A DNA stretch of 64,000 nt from Phoma sp. XZ068 (Eukaryota > Ascomycota > Dothideomycetes > Pleosporales > Didymellaceae). The translations under genes and the position numbers were made by a program. The notes under the pieces were generated by a model that searched no databases, was not told the origin of the DNA, and worked only from the letters and a program-made list of their open reading frames with translations. Shown in pieces: positions 44,068 to 55,174 of this stretch (the stretch's first letter is position 1; each line of letters begins with the position of its first letter). Location: positions 806,001 to 870,000 of the forward strand of contig RBKR01000021.1 in assembly GCA_004835665.1 (NCBI GenBank). Direction: 5' to 3'.

Positions 44068-45515
44068 ATGGGCTCAATTTCACAACAGTCTCCCGAGACG
44101 CTGCTCTCCGTTGCAGCCAAAATCACGGAGTATGCACAACAACTTACGAAAGAGCTGGAAGCAGGCAAGGTTACACCCGTCACATTGGAGGCAGACAGCC
44201 CGATCAAGTACGAGTCGTTGCCAGGAAATTCCTTCTTCATCAGACAGCAGCTTGAAGATGCTCTCAAAGACATGTACATTCTCAGCCAGGGACCGAGTGA
44301 GAGTACTTTCAACTACTGCCACACCGTAGGTGAGCCCATGACGTATAACACACCAGCACTAACAGACTGCAGGCTGTTCCAGATATCGCGACTCTGAACG
44401 TCCTCAACCAGTTTGACTTTTGGAATGCTGTTCCTCTGGATGGAACAGCTACACATAAGGAAGTCGCAAAGCACACCAATCTTCCCGTTGAGGTTGTGCA
44501 GCGCACACTCGACCATGCTATCACAATGCGCTATTTTGCCCGCCCAGAACCCACTTCTTCCTCCGTGAAGCACACATCTCGTTCTGCAGCGCTTGCCAAG
44601 GATTCGGGACTGGTCGCTCTTGTGCAGATGGTGCTTGACGAGACTAGTCCACCTATGATGCTGTTGCCCGAAGCGCTGCGCCAGTTTGCTGTTGGCAAGT
44701 CTGAGCTTACGAGGAATCAGAAAGAGACTGCTTTCCGACTTTGCCATTCTGGAGGTATCTGGGGCGATTATGATAGTACGTGGGAGTTCATTGAAAACGA
44801 CGGTGAGGGCGAGAAGAAGGGATGGCGACAGAGAAACTTCATCAAGTTCATGGCGTACATCAAGGATCTGTTCAAGACCGAGAGCATCGTCCTCGAAGCC
44901 ATCGACTGGAAAGCCGCAGGCGAAGCGACCGTCGTCGACGTAAGTCCCCATCCCCCTTTCTTCCATTCCACACACAGCACTGACAAACCCCAGCTCGGAG
45001 GCTCCGCCGGCCACGACGACATCTCCCTCGCCAAAGCCTACCCCAACCTCAAAATCATCGTCCAAGACCTCCCCCAGGTCGCCCCCGTCTTCGAAAAAGA
45101 ATTCCCCACCGACCTAAAACCCCGCGTCTCCTTCCTCACCCACAACCTCTTCGACCCCCAGCCCGTCTCCGCAGACATCTACATCCTAAAGTGGATTTTG
45201 CACGACTGGCCAGACGTCGAATCCGTCGCGATTCTGAAAGCGCTGGTACCCGCCCTCAAGCCCGGCGCGCGCGTCGTCTTCATCGACTACGTGGGCAAGA
45301 ACGATCCGAATGAGGATGCGGCGCTGCCGCATAGTATGCGGGCGTTTGGCACGGCGACGGATATGCGTATGATGGCGCTGTTTAATGCCAAGGAGAGGCC
45401 TGTGTCGGCGTGGAGGGATATTTTCAAGCGTGCAGATGAAAGGTATGAGATTAGTAATGTCAAGGCTGATCCGTTGACGTTTATGGTTGTGTTGGAGGCT
45501 ACGTGGAGGGGTTAG
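44068..45515 (+). CDS. SAM-dependent O-methyltransferase (COMT-like)
   Basis: Three exons: 44068-44325, 44373-44939 and 44994-45515, 448 aa. Introns are 47 and 54 nt. The N-terminal half is a winged-helix dimerisation domain (LNVLNQFDFWNAVPLDGTAT, KEVAKHTNLPVEVVQRTL). The Rossmann methyltransferase domain has the SAM loop VVDLGGSAGHDD (spanning the second intron), NLKIIVQDLPQ and the catalytic His345 in ILHDWPD. This is the plant-COMT-like fungal group that methylates hydroxyls on aromatic polyketides and related compounds. No polyketide synthase or P450 lies within the window, so a cluster is not shown. A TATA-like element precedes the start. Neighbouring bZIP and esterase genes are compatible with, but do not prove, a shared pathway. 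Confidence 0.9.
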
Positions 45516-46276
45516 ATGTCTGGTTGATAGATTTTGCAATGCTTGACGATGGATGGGTTTGTTCGTCTGGCTCGATACTGGCTGGATTGCATGCGTGCGG
45601 GGAGAGCGTAGCGACAATAGAGATGGGCATGGTTAGCAGTTGCGAAGAAGTTGCCCAATGTTAGTAAAGCATCATTGCGTCGTCACCCGTAATTCACCTT
45701 CTTTTCGTTGACGTGGCCCAACAATGCTCGCCGCTCTCAAACCCAACGAAAAATACCCTCACCAGCGTCTGTGAGAACAAACCGGTCAGTCTGGCGTACT
45801 CCCATCTTGTACCTTGATATCTGCCAGATCAAGTACCATCCATTACAGATAGCATTTAGAATCTAAATTTGCTGTAGTCCAAAAACAACTACAAGCTTCG
45901 AACTCACAGACATATTCAAGTCTCGAGACGATTACAGAGGAGTTCAATTGCAAGCTCGTTGACATGTTCATCTCGACTCGATCGTGGGATGCTTTTCCAG
46001 ACACCTAATAGACGGCTTGGAGTTTTCTTCATCTTTGACCATGGTTGCTTTCATACACGGCAACTAGATCATAATGTAGCGCCTGCGAAGGCAATATCGC
46101 AATATGTTATTTTGCAAGAAACAGCACTGTATGTGCATGTGTGCATAACTGTTGTTACATTTATTACAGCCGTACGCACTTCCATGTGCATACAAGCATA
46201 CCATTGATCCCCTGGACCATACCAATGCCGAGCAACGCGCCGTGACATAATGCATAACACCCATTACTCCGTTTCG
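45516..46276. other. Intergenic region between convergent O-methyltransferase and bZIP genes
   Basis: 761 bp between two converging stops, so it holds two 3' UTRs. Nothing further is recognised. Confidence 0.4.
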
Positions 46277-47996
46277 TTACCTGCCTTCTTTGATCTTCAC
46301 CGCATCGGCTAGCATCGGGAAGCTCCCCCTGAAACTCGGTCCCAGACTCCAATTGTTCAGGTTCCTTAGATGGCTCTCAAATGCCGGGTTGATCAGCCAT
46401 TGATCGTCTTCCTTCGGCAGCGTGTTGGCATTCAACGGCAAGCTGGATGGTGTTCCAGCACCTTGCGGTGTGTGCGGTCCAGCTGGGCTTCCGGCATTGA
46501 CGTGTGTCGAAAAGGGAGAGGATGCGTGAACAGAAGCTGAGCTGGTGGAGAGCGTGTTGGAATGGATCCTTGAAGCGGGTAGGAGGACGTCTCGCGCTTC
46601 ATAAGGCCAGTTAAGAGACACGGTGGTGGTGAAGGGAATGAAGAAGGTGTCGAAAGATATGAAGGGCTGATGGGCGCAAAGTCTATCGCGAAGGCGGGGC
46701 CTGAACATTGTTAGTAACCATCTGGTGGTCGCAATAGGATTGACTTACCAAGGCAGATGATCGAACCAGCAGGGATGGGCAGTGAACAACTGACTAGCAC
46801 GTGGTGTCACCCAGTGCGGTAGTCTGTCGTAGTTTTCCTGTGTGGGCTCGATCTGCCATCGCATGACGAGGAACATGATGAAGACTATGGCCACCTGCTC
46901 AGGATAGCCACAGATGTCGGGGAACGTTCGCAGGATGTCGGTGAACAGTTTCGACAGCGGGTGCGCATCAATGGAGCGATCTGGGTAGACCAGCGATGTG
47001 AAGTTCGGGTACAGGGGCCCAACAAGCGCCTTGACGGGCACGCCTTCTGCTGCTCGTGTTTGCCGGTCCTGCAGAAACTCGAGCAAAATCACATCCAGCG
47101 GACACGTCGGTGCTATGTTCCGCGGGAGGGTGAGATATGGTACCAGGTTAGGCGCATACTGCCCCTGGCCGTTGCTGCACACATTGCTCGGCTGGAGGGG
47201 CTGAGGAGGCGGCAGGTTCGGGTCTACGGGTCGTCGCTGGTTGTTGTCTAGTAGGAAGTCAACGCCCATGCGCTCATCATAGGGCTCTTGTATGTGGGGA
47301 GGCGGCCGATGGTGCTCGTAGGCCGGACTGTCGGGGGCGAAGGCGCGAACATGGCTGGACGGTGCGTCGGCAGGGTATGCCCAATGCCGCGAGACGTCTG
47401 TGCCAGCGGGCGAGTGAGTGCTGTCCTGCGGCGAGGCTGCAGCAATGTCGTGGAGGGTCGCATTGAACTGGCGGGGGTCGAGCGGTGTTGCCGGCACTTC
47501 GCGCTGAGGCTGGTGTGGGGGCACGGGCAGGGGCGAGCGTGCAGCTGCTGCGGCCAATTCTGGTTGTGTGAGCACTCAATTGCATTGCCAGAGGGCTGGA
47601 CTAACCGTTCAAACCACCGGTAGAGCGCAGGATGGGCTGGATTATGCCCAGCACGCTCTCCAGGCGCTTCCTGATGTCGGCATTTTCCGCCTGGACGGAT
47701 TCCTTCTCGCGTAGCACAATCTGCAGGTCGTGGTACGGCTGCTGGCTCTCCAAATCCCGTATCCGCTGGTTCAGACGGTCAATCTGCGACTTGGTGCGCT
47801 CTCTTATCGCGCGCTGGGCCTCGCGATCGTTTGCGCGCTTTCGTGCGAGCTGCTCGGGAGTGAGGTTTGCGACGCCACGCGACGTCGTGGCCGTGCGCCG
47901 CTTCTTCGCAGCTGGTTGGCCCGCATCGGGCTGACTGTCGTCCTCTCTAGGGATAGATGAAGGAGAATTCGCCTCGCTCGGGGGAAGAGCCGCCAT
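46277..47996 (-). CDS. bZIP transcription factor with DUF3425 domain
   Basis: Three exons: 47606-47996, 46749-47559 and 46277-46700, 541 aa. Introns are 46 and 48 nt. The start is the first ATG of the frame (MAALPPSE). A nuclear-type KKRR sits near residue 31. The basic region and leucine zipper follow (LARKRANDREAQRAIRERTK, then RLNQRIRDLESQ). The canonical basic-region Asn is shifted or replaced, reading NDREAQRAIR. A Pro/His/Gln-rich linker leads to the C-terminal DUF3425 region: CPLDVILLEFLQDRQTRAAEG, LVMRWQIEPTQENYDRLPHW, and CWFDHLPWPRLRDRL spanning intron 2. Fungal regulators of this layout control stress and secondary metabolism. It is divergent from the esterase at 48487, which it might regulate (inference). 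Confidence 0.87.
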
Positions 47997-48486
47997 AGCA
48001 ATGGGGAAAGCGCCTGTAGCACACGAGTGCGACTCGCGTTTTTGCTGAAGGAGGCAGCCTGCAATGCCGAACGAGTCATGATAATGCAGCGCGGAGCCAG
48101 ACCCTGCTTTGCCTTTTGCGCGATTGGCCAACGCGATCGACCTTAAAAGTGGGGCGCACCTTACCTCTGGGGCCTGGGCGGGAACGAGGGAACGATCAGG
48201 ACATCAACGACACATGGAGTGAGCAGACTAAGCGGCGATGAAGATACTTCCAACGACCTGCGTTCAGCCTAGCTGTCTTTCCTCAAGTCTCAACGTTACA
48301 ACTGTTCTCTGTGTAGCTCCACTCGGCAAGACATGGATCCTTCCCGGCTCCGCTCAGCACGAATGCGGGGACCCCGCTCCGCTGACATGCATTACACCAG
48401 TCAGCATGGATCATCAGGGCGTTAGAGCTCGGTTTGATCACCGTCCAGCTCCTCAAGCTTCAATCTCCTAGAGAACTGTAGAAAAT
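47997..48486. promoter_or_regulatory. Shared divergent promoter bZIP / esterase
   Basis: 490 bp between opposite starts. No clear bZIP palindrome (TTACGTAA-like) or TATA element is seen. Confidence 0.35.
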
Positions 48487-49666
48487 ATGGCAGGTCAACC
48501 TCCAAGTGACTCTCCAAATGGAGCTCCCTCTAAATTCGTCTACCAAGATGTTAACAAACTCGGCATTGCTTCAGCCTTATTGAAAGCCGGTCAGTAAATC
48601 ACATGTCTCGCAACATCAGTCGTAGTAACAGCTGCCAGTCACCGCCGCAACAGGCCGCGCCTTCACATCCCCCTTCAAAGGCCCCAACGGCGCAAACACC
48701 TACTTCAAAGACGTCGCCTTCGCCGCCTTCCGCACGCACCTCGGCAACCTCAACCTCGCCCAAGACCGCTACGTAACCAGCAGCACATGCACTCCCGTCT
48801 ATCAGCAATACTGCACCAGTAACAAAATCACACCAGTCTCCATAACCCTGCCGAGCGGCACACAAGCGCACTGGCTCGGCAGCAAGGATGCTCCAAAGGT
48901 ACTTGTATATCTCCATGGTGGAGGCTACGTGTTGCCATGCTCAAGTGGCCATGTACTGTGGCTAGACGATCTACAGAAGAGTCTAGGACCCGGAGTATCA
49001 GCACTGCTCTTAGCATACGACCTAGCACCTGAAGCTACATACCCCACGCAACTACGTCAAGCCGTCGAGCTCTTGCGGCACCTCACTGAGACCGAGGGCC
49101 GGAACCCTGCAGACCTCGTACTAGGCGGGGACTCAGCAGGCGGTAACCTCACCCTCGCTCTGCTTTCTCATCTGGCGCATCCGCACCCTGAGATTGCCGA
49201 GTTGAAGCTGAATGGCAAGCTTCACGCTGCGATGTTGATCTCGCCCTGGACAAGTCTGACGCAGAACCATACCGCGGCGCATAGAAGGAATGCCGAAAGA
49301 GACATGTTTGATTCCCGTACTCTTTCACGTTGGGCCTCTGCTTTCCTCAACTCCACGTCTCCGTTCGCTGGTGATCCTTACTCCGAGCCTGTGCTCGCCA
49401 GTTCAGAGTGGTGGGAGCCAGTCGCCGATGTCGTCGACGAAGTCTTGATCTGGGGTGGTGAGAACGAGATTCTAATCGACGGGATCGAAGCTTTTGCGAA
49501 CAAGTTCAGTGTCGGCTTCAGAAGGAGGGGAGGGCACGTAAATGTCGTCGTAACAAAGGGGGCGATGCACGAGGAGATGATCATCGAGAGGGTGTTGGGA
49601 TACAAGGGGGATTCCGGGTCAGGAAGTCAAGCAATCGTCGAGAAATGGGTCAAAGCGAAGTTGTAG
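48487..49666 (+). CDS. Alpha/beta hydrolase, HSL-type esterase/lipase
   Basis: Two exons, 48487-48589 and 48639-49666, 376 aa. The 49 nt intron has donor GTCAGT and acceptor CCAG. The oxyanion-hole motif HGGGY (residues 127-131) and the nucleophile elbow GGDSAGGNL (Ser200) place it in the hormone-sensitive-lipase/arylacetamide-deacetylase group (alpha/beta hydrolase fold 3). The acid is expected in VLIWGGENEILIDG and the catalytic His in GAMHEEM. No signal peptide is visible, so it is probably cytosolic. It would hydrolyse short-chain or aryl esters or carry out deacetylation; the substrate is not evident. It shares a promoter with the bZIP gene and is convergent with the ribonuclease gene. 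Confidence 0.88.
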
Positions 49667-49920
49667 AAGCCACACAGTCGAGCCAAGTCTCGCGCCTACC
49701 ATCCAGCCATCAGAAACGACCTCAATCTTGAACTCACGGCACCAAAACTCATCGATCAAGTCTCAACTCGCTCAATTGTATGCACACTGCTAACATCGCT
49801 GCAAAGGTATATCTCATCAATCAGAAGTTTATCCACAGAAGAAGCTTATCATGGACCGCTTTTTGCATCACCAAAATCAAAACCCTCCATATCCTCAAGC
49901 CGGCTACCAGCCTCCCGCAT

Positions 49921-50399
49921 CTACCATCCCGAGCAAGCAACGAAGTTGTTGCCGCTCGCGCCAGTGTGCGTGATCTCGCCAGCACGCGCACCGCTGCCGT
50001 TGATGACAACGCGGTCAGCACCCGGGGAGCCTGCTACAATCAGTTCACGCCCTTTCAATTTTTCATCAACATCAACATTGACTTACCTCCGGTGTAAACA
50101 CCGCTCGTCTTGAGCGGGAATTCGTAGTAGGTGCCGCCTACAAGGAAGTCAAAGCCCTCGTAGTTGTTGTACTTGTGGGGGTAGGTGGAGCTGCCGGCCT
50201 GGCCGCCCGACTTGACGTAGTTGTAGGCTGCGCTGCGGGCAGCAGACACTTGGGCACTGGTGTAGCATGTGCTTCCGCAGGTAACGTAGCAAGCGCGGGC
50301 GTCGATAGCAGCGTCCTCGACAGGAGCCTCAGTGATGACGGAAGTAGGGAGCGCGAAAGCGACGGGCGCGATCAGAGCGAGGATGGAGAGGAACTTCAT
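49921..50399 (-). CDS. Secreted guanyl-specific ribonuclease, RNase T1/N1 family
   Basis: Two exons, 50087-50399 and 49921-50030, 140 aa, with a 56 nt intron in YTG|G. A signal peptide (MKFLSILALIAPVAFA) is followed by a short propeptide ending in DAR at residue 35, giving a mature protein of about 105 residues starting ACYVTCGSTC, the size of RNase T1. The catalytic residues are all present: His75 (YPHKYNNYEGF), Glu93 (YYEFP), Arg111 (GADRVV) and His126 (THTGASGNNF). Four cysteines (37, 41, 45, 137) match the two RNase T1 disulfides. It should cleave single-stranded RNA after guanosine via a 2',3'-cyclic phosphate. Roles range from nutrition to interaction with hosts or competitors; the sequence does not decide. 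Confidence 0.95.
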
Positions 50400-51914
50400 G
50401 GCTGCTGAGATTGGCGAGATGGTTGCTTGAGCGAAAGACTGGACTGGCTGGGATGTGCTGGCTGCTTCTTCGTCACCATCCACAGGACCACCGTCGTTCT
50501 TATGCTCTTTGCTCACAGCGGACGTCTCCGGATTACTACCAGCCAACCCATGCTTCTCAGATACCGAATTGATTGCCCATGGCGCCAGCCTTCCTGAAGC
50601 ATTCGCTTGCTCCGCGCAGTAGCAGTAGTTCGTAGCTTGCCTTCCTCGTCCAGGAACCTCGTCCTATCAGCACCTCCTCATTCCGGCCCCGCGTCCTGCA
50701 CTCCCATCTACACAACGTCTCGCCTCGCGCACCCTCTCACGTTGCACCCTCTCATTGGCCAGTGCCACTATGCACGCCAAACAAATATGCCGAGGACATT
50801 ATGATCAGCATGCACTTTACCCTGTGCTACTGCTTCCCTTTGCGCTGATCAGGAAGGTACACAAGCGCCCTCACAGGTCTGTGTCGCGGGGAACAAGCGT
50901 ACACTAACAGCGTTGTTTCATCTGGCTTATCGTCGGAATTAACGACGTGCGGTACATGTGCCTATCTGATAGGCGGCGTGTGGTTCCGGCGATCGCGGAA
51001 GCTAAGTGCTTCGGGAAGGAGGTCGGGATGTAGTGAGGATAGTGTACGATTGGGTGGAGACGCCCGACAACTTGATATAATCTATGGTTAGACTTTGAGA
51101 TGGTTGATGTAGCGATGTCGGGGTTCTGCAGGGAGAGTGTGAGTGCACGTGTGCGCTGGTGTTTGTACGTGCTTGTATGATAGGCTAGGAAGTTTCGAAC
51201 GAAGGATGATGAGGTTGTGCGGACTTTGGCGGTATGTATAATGGCATTTTGCTCGCTGCATAAGTCCTTTTTGGTCCCCGTTCAAGCTTTTGCCCGTGCG
51301 ACTTGTTTCTCTCTAACCGAGACGTCTGTTCCTTCGAGTCGCTCCGGCCCGCTCATTCAGCGAATGCCACAAACTTGGCGTTTATGTATCTCAAAGCGGC
51401 GGATGTGGAATTTGAGCTGTGCGAAATGTAGTCGCCATGGAGAGGAGGGCAGAATGATAACAGCTTGCTGTGCGAGTTGTAGTCGCCATATAGCGAAGAC
51501 GCGGATTCCATGATAGCTTGCTAACACCCGAGCCAGAGCATTGTTTTGGGATCCACTATCCGAAAGTAAGTCAGCCGTCTTCCAGCTACAGCGAAGTGGC
51601 AAATATCCAAGAGTCAAAGACGTAGAACATGCCTCCATTGCAGGCAAACAACCGAGAAAGACGGACGCCATAATAGCGGACACCACAGGTGCCGTGCATA
51701 TGGACCTGCGAAGACGATAGCTGACGAGCGGAAGAATGGTTACAGGAAGGCGTGCGTATGTTAACATGATTTCATATGGAACCTGTTGGGAGTGTGGTCT
51801 GTGGTCAAGTCGTGAACACTCGTTGTACTTCTATGTGGTATCATTAGTATGTGAACTTCGAGTACTGTCGAAGGCATCACGACTGCCAGCATCGTCAGCC
51901 CGAGCAGTCACACA
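50400..51914. other. Intergenic region upstream of the ribonuclease gene
   Basis: 1.5 kb without a recognised gene. It holds the ribonuclease promoter and the PEX11-like 3' flank. A 21 bp near-repeat (TGTGCGARNTGTAGTCGCCAT) occurs at 51418-51438 and 51469-51489. Confidence 0.45.
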
Positions 51915-52931
51915 CTATGCTGTCTTCCTCCAAGCATCGGCCAGCAATGCGCCACCAGCGATCGTGCCGAATACGCCCACCTGCAGCTCACTCAAGAGCC
52001 CCTCTTCTACCGACCAATGCAGCGTCATGGGCGCATAAGCGATGTTGCTGACCAAGTCTTTCCACCACGTGAAGTTCGTGTTGTACGAGTCCTTCTTAAC
52101 TTGCTCTGCCCTCAGTTTGTCCTCCTTCTCGCCGTCCCCTACCACTACCACGGGAGCCTCACGGTACGCCCGCTCGATAAGCAGCCTCACAATCTCACAG
52201 CCCACGTACGCAGCCCAGAACCGCGAGCTCCACACCCACCACCACGTCTCACGCTTCTTGCCCGCATCGCCGGTCCACGCTTCGCTCGTCAGCATGCCCT
52301 TGGACGCTGCATATGCTCCGTTTTCGAGCACCTGGAAGGCGACACATGATGCAATGGCCGCCCACGTCGTCCCTCTTAATAGCTTCTCTTTCTGAGTAGC
52401 CTCTTTTGGTAGTGGTGACAGATATGTATCTCTTGCCCACGTATACAACCCCAGCATGCCCCACATGCGCACAAATATCCTGTAGTCTGCAATCACGTCC
52501 GCGATCGCCTTCGACGACCCAACCGTTTGCGCCAGAAGCTTTGTACTTGCCGACGCAGGGAGCTCGGCGATCAAGGTCTCGCCCGGCAGCATTACATCTG
52601 CCGCCTTGTCTGCGAGGTCTGTTGCGACGTCGGTGAGTCGCTTCTCGAGCACTTGCTGGCCGAGTGCGTACACGAGGGTGAGCGTGTAGCCGGTCGTGCA
52701 TAAGACTACATCGATGCCGGAAGGTGTCGAGAGGAGCGCGGAGAGGCGGAGCAGACTGCGGTCTGTGGAGTGTGCCGCATTCCTCAGCCTCCGAGCGAGG
52801 ACGTAGCGGAGTTTCTGGAGAAGTGTGGGACTTGGTGGGGGACGCGGTGTATCTGTGTTTGTTGCTGCGGGCGCGACAGAGGGGCTGTCGGCGCTGGGTA
52901 TCGTCGTGCTGTCAGGATGCGAGTCGTCCAT
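51915..52931 (-). CDS. PEX11-family peroxisomal membrane protein (PEX11C-like)
   Basis: A single-exon gene of 338 aa with an ATG start. After a Pro/Ser/Thr-rich N-terminal 35 residues comes LLQKLRYVLARRLRNAAHST, an amphipathic basic helix like the one Pex11 uses to bend membrane. The PEX11 region continues with LSTPSGIDVVLCTTGYTLTL (single-TM or membrane-associated), ADVIADYRIFVRMWGMLGLY and TWWKDLVSNIAYAPMTLHWS near the C-terminus. These match fungal PEX11 paralogues of the C/GIM5-like group, longer than yeast Pex11. Members proliferate peroxisomes by membrane elongation. It shares a 546 bp divergent promoter with the bestrophin-like gene. Confidence 0.8.
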   Translation of the reverse strand: MDDSHPDSTTIPSADSPSVAPAATNTDTPRPPPSPTLLQKLRYVLARRLRNAAHSTDRSLLRLSALLSTPSGIDVVLCTTGYTLTLVYALGQQVLEKRLTDVATDLADKAADVMLPGETLIAELPASASTKLLAQTVGSSKAIADVIADYRIFVRMWGMLGLYTWARDTYLSPLPKEATQKEKLLRGTTWAAIASCVAFQVLENGAYAASKGMLTSEAWTGDAGKKRETWWWVWSSRFWAAYVGCEIVRLLIERAYREAPVVVVGDGEKEDKLRAEQVKKDSYNTNFTWWKDLVSNIAYAPMTLHWSVEEGLLSELQVGVFGTIAGGALLADAWRKTA

Positions 52932-53477
52932 CTTGACTCACGGAGGATGGAGAATGCTGGGCGGCATGGGAAAGAATCACAGTCGCGTATGTTTTCTATA
53001 CCTGCAGGGCCCGAGGTTCGGCGCACCGTTTCCGCGCGGAACCCGCGCGTACATGTGATGGACCCTGAATGACAACCTCCTACGTCGGAACCAACCGAGC
53101 ATATCTCAACAGTCGTCAATATCGCGTTGTTTTACGATTATCGAGACTGCTTGGATATTAGCCGTCACATGTCCAACCGATTCCCCTCCCATTTCCTGGA
53201 TGAAACGGGCCGATCCTTGCAAGTCCAACATGATCTCCACAATGACACCCCAGATCCCCACTGTGTTCCACTGACCTCTGCTCTCAACCCTCCAATTGTC
53301 CCCGCACCTTACTACACCCTCTCATGATTCCGAATCAACCATATGTAATACCCTCCACGGACCTCAATAGCTCTCAGTAGACATCAATAGTACTTAGGCA
53401 CGCCAACTGCCCGGTTTCACTGATCGCCCCAAGCACCTCAATTGGAGCAACCAGAAAGAGAGGAACTACAGGCCATC
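52932..53477. promoter_or_regulatory. Shared divergent promoter PEX11-like / bestrophin-like
   Basis: 546 bp between opposite starts. The right part is C/A-rich, as in a fungal leader. No specific box is identified. Confidence 0.35.
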
Positions 53478-54707
53478 ATGTCTTCCACTCCAGATCCAAA
53501 CATGCCACCCTCCAGGATCCCAACCTACCCCCTCGCCCACTCCTTTCGCCAGAAGCCCCGCCGTCTGCCCCTCGTCCTCCGCTTCGCCAAAGGCTCCATC
53601 CACAGCGCCATCTACGTCCCTGTGATCCTCCACTGCCTCTTCACCGCGTTGATTGTCTACCTCGACACCTACCCTCACGTGCACATCAGCATCCCCGCGA
53701 CCATCATCCCCTCGCTCTCCATCGTAGTAGGCCTGATGCTAGTCTTCCGCAACAGCACATCCTACGACCGCTTCTGGACCGGCCGCAACTGCGTCACCGC
53801 GGTGGGAACCAGCGTCCGCAACCTGGCCCGGATATTCCTCGTAAACAGCCAAGACCAGCAAGGAAAATCCACACCCGACGAGCGTCGCGACACCGAACGC
53901 ACCGTCCGCGTCCTCGTCGCCGTGCTATACGCCATAAAACACAATCTCCGCGCCGAATTCAACATCCCGCCCGCCAGCCTCGCGGCCTCCACCCAACTCA
54001 ATTTCTCCGGCGTCCGCGGCGCAAGTTCGCGCCCGATTTCCCGCCCCTTGAGTCGAAGACCGAGCTACGTTGATCGCACGTTCAGCGCGCCTGCGACACC
54101 AACGCTCGCAAAGGCAGATATGCACACGCCTCTCCTCGGCGCCTCAACAGGAACACTCGACAGCGTGCTCGAAAGCGAAGGCAGCATGGCAACCAAGAAA
54201 GACGACTACGTCTCTCTCCTCCCAGACGGGCTAATGGGGTACGAAGACCGCGGTCTCGGACTCCCCCTACAACTCAGCGTGCTGTTAGAAAGCTACATCA
54301 CGCGGGCTTACAACCGGGGCTGGATCAACGCCCCGCTGTCCTCACAATTAACAGTCCAAGTTAATAACCTCGTTGACGCATACGGCAAGATGGAAACAAT
54401 TCGTACGACTCCGCTGCCTATTGCGCATCTTATTCATGCCTCTCAAGTCCTCTTCCTCTATATTTCCATCCTCCCCTTCACAATGGTCGACTCCTACGGG
54501 TGGTACTCTATCCCTGTCGTGGCAATCGTAGCATTCACACTCTACGGCATCGAGGGCATCGGCGTGCAGCTTGAGGATCCGTTTGGGTACGATAGGAATG
54601 ATATTAAGATGGATGGGATTGTGGAAGATGCGAGGGCTGAGGTGGGGGTTTTGCTCGAGGAGTGGAGGAATGCGGGGGAGGGGAGGAGTTATGGTGGGAT
54701 GTTTTGA
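53478..54707 (+). CDS. Bestrophin-like (UPF0187/RFP-TM) anion channel
   Basis: A single-exon gene of 409 aa, starting at the first in-frame ATG (53478). The bestrophin-like signature is clear: GSIHSAIYVPVILHCLFTAL (TM1), IPATIIPSLSIVVGLMLVFR (TM2) and NSTSYDRFWTGR, where R.NTSYDRWWEGR-type sequence is the family hallmark. Two further helices near residues 320-370 (LIHASQVLFLYISILPFTMV and YSIPVVAIVAFTLYGIEGIG) precede EDPFGYDRNDIKMD, the conserved acidic C-terminal motif. A Ser/Arg-rich loop (about 165-235) is inserted between the membrane halves and is probably cytosolic. The family forms pentameric chloride or other anion channels. The yeast-lacking fungal members are mostly uncharacterised. 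Confidence 0.87.
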   Translation: MSSTPDPNMPPSRIPTYPLAHSFRQKPRRLPLVLRFAKGSIHSAIYVPVILHCLFTALIVYLDTYPHVHISIPATIIPSLSIVVGLMLVFRNSTSYDRFWTGRNCVTAVGTSVRNLARIFLVNSQDQQGKSTPDERRDTERTVRVLVAVLYAIKHNLRAEFNIPPASLAASTQLNFSGVRGASSRPISRPLSRRPSYVDRTFSAPATPTLAKADMHTPLLGASTGTLDSVLESEGSMATKKDDYVSLLPDGLMGYEDRGLGLPLQLSVLLESYITRAYNRGWINAPLSSQLTVQVNNLVDAYGKMETIRTTPLPIAHLIHASQVLFLYISILPFTMVDSYGWYSIPVVAIVAFTLYGIEGIGVQLEDPFGYDRNDIKMDGIVEDARAEVGVLLEEWRNAGEGRSYGGMF

Positions 54708-55174
54708 TTTGAGAGTCGTTGGATAAGAGGACTGACGATGGGTGGGAGAGGAGTGAAGATGAGGTGTGGAGTCCCGGATGTATGGATGATCTGATGATTG
54801 TTTGAGCGACTTTGTAGCGATGATTATACGTATGTTTTCACGAAGAGTAAATGAGAATGTTGCATCATTGAGATTGTCATCGTCAAACATACCAATCCCC
54901 ACACCTCTCTTGTCTGTCTGCTCGCACAACCTTCGCCGCGTATGATAGTATTAGTAAACAACATGGTGATCCACCAACGCCTGGACCAAAGTGAACGCTG
55001 GTCCCCAAAATACATACAGGCAGAATACATTAGTTCCGTCCCGCTTCTCTTCCGATAAATATGCAAATGCTAGCTCTCGCGCAGTCAATATATTGATGGA
55101 CGCCTGCAAAGGAGGCAGTCGAATGGATGGGTCAGGCGCTGACCGTGCACACAAGTTGCTTGCGGACTCAACCC
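54708..55174. other. Intergenic region between convergent bestrophin-like and DMA1-like genes
   Basis: 467 bp between two stops, so 3' UTR sequence of both genes. Nothing else is recognised. Confidence 0.4.
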
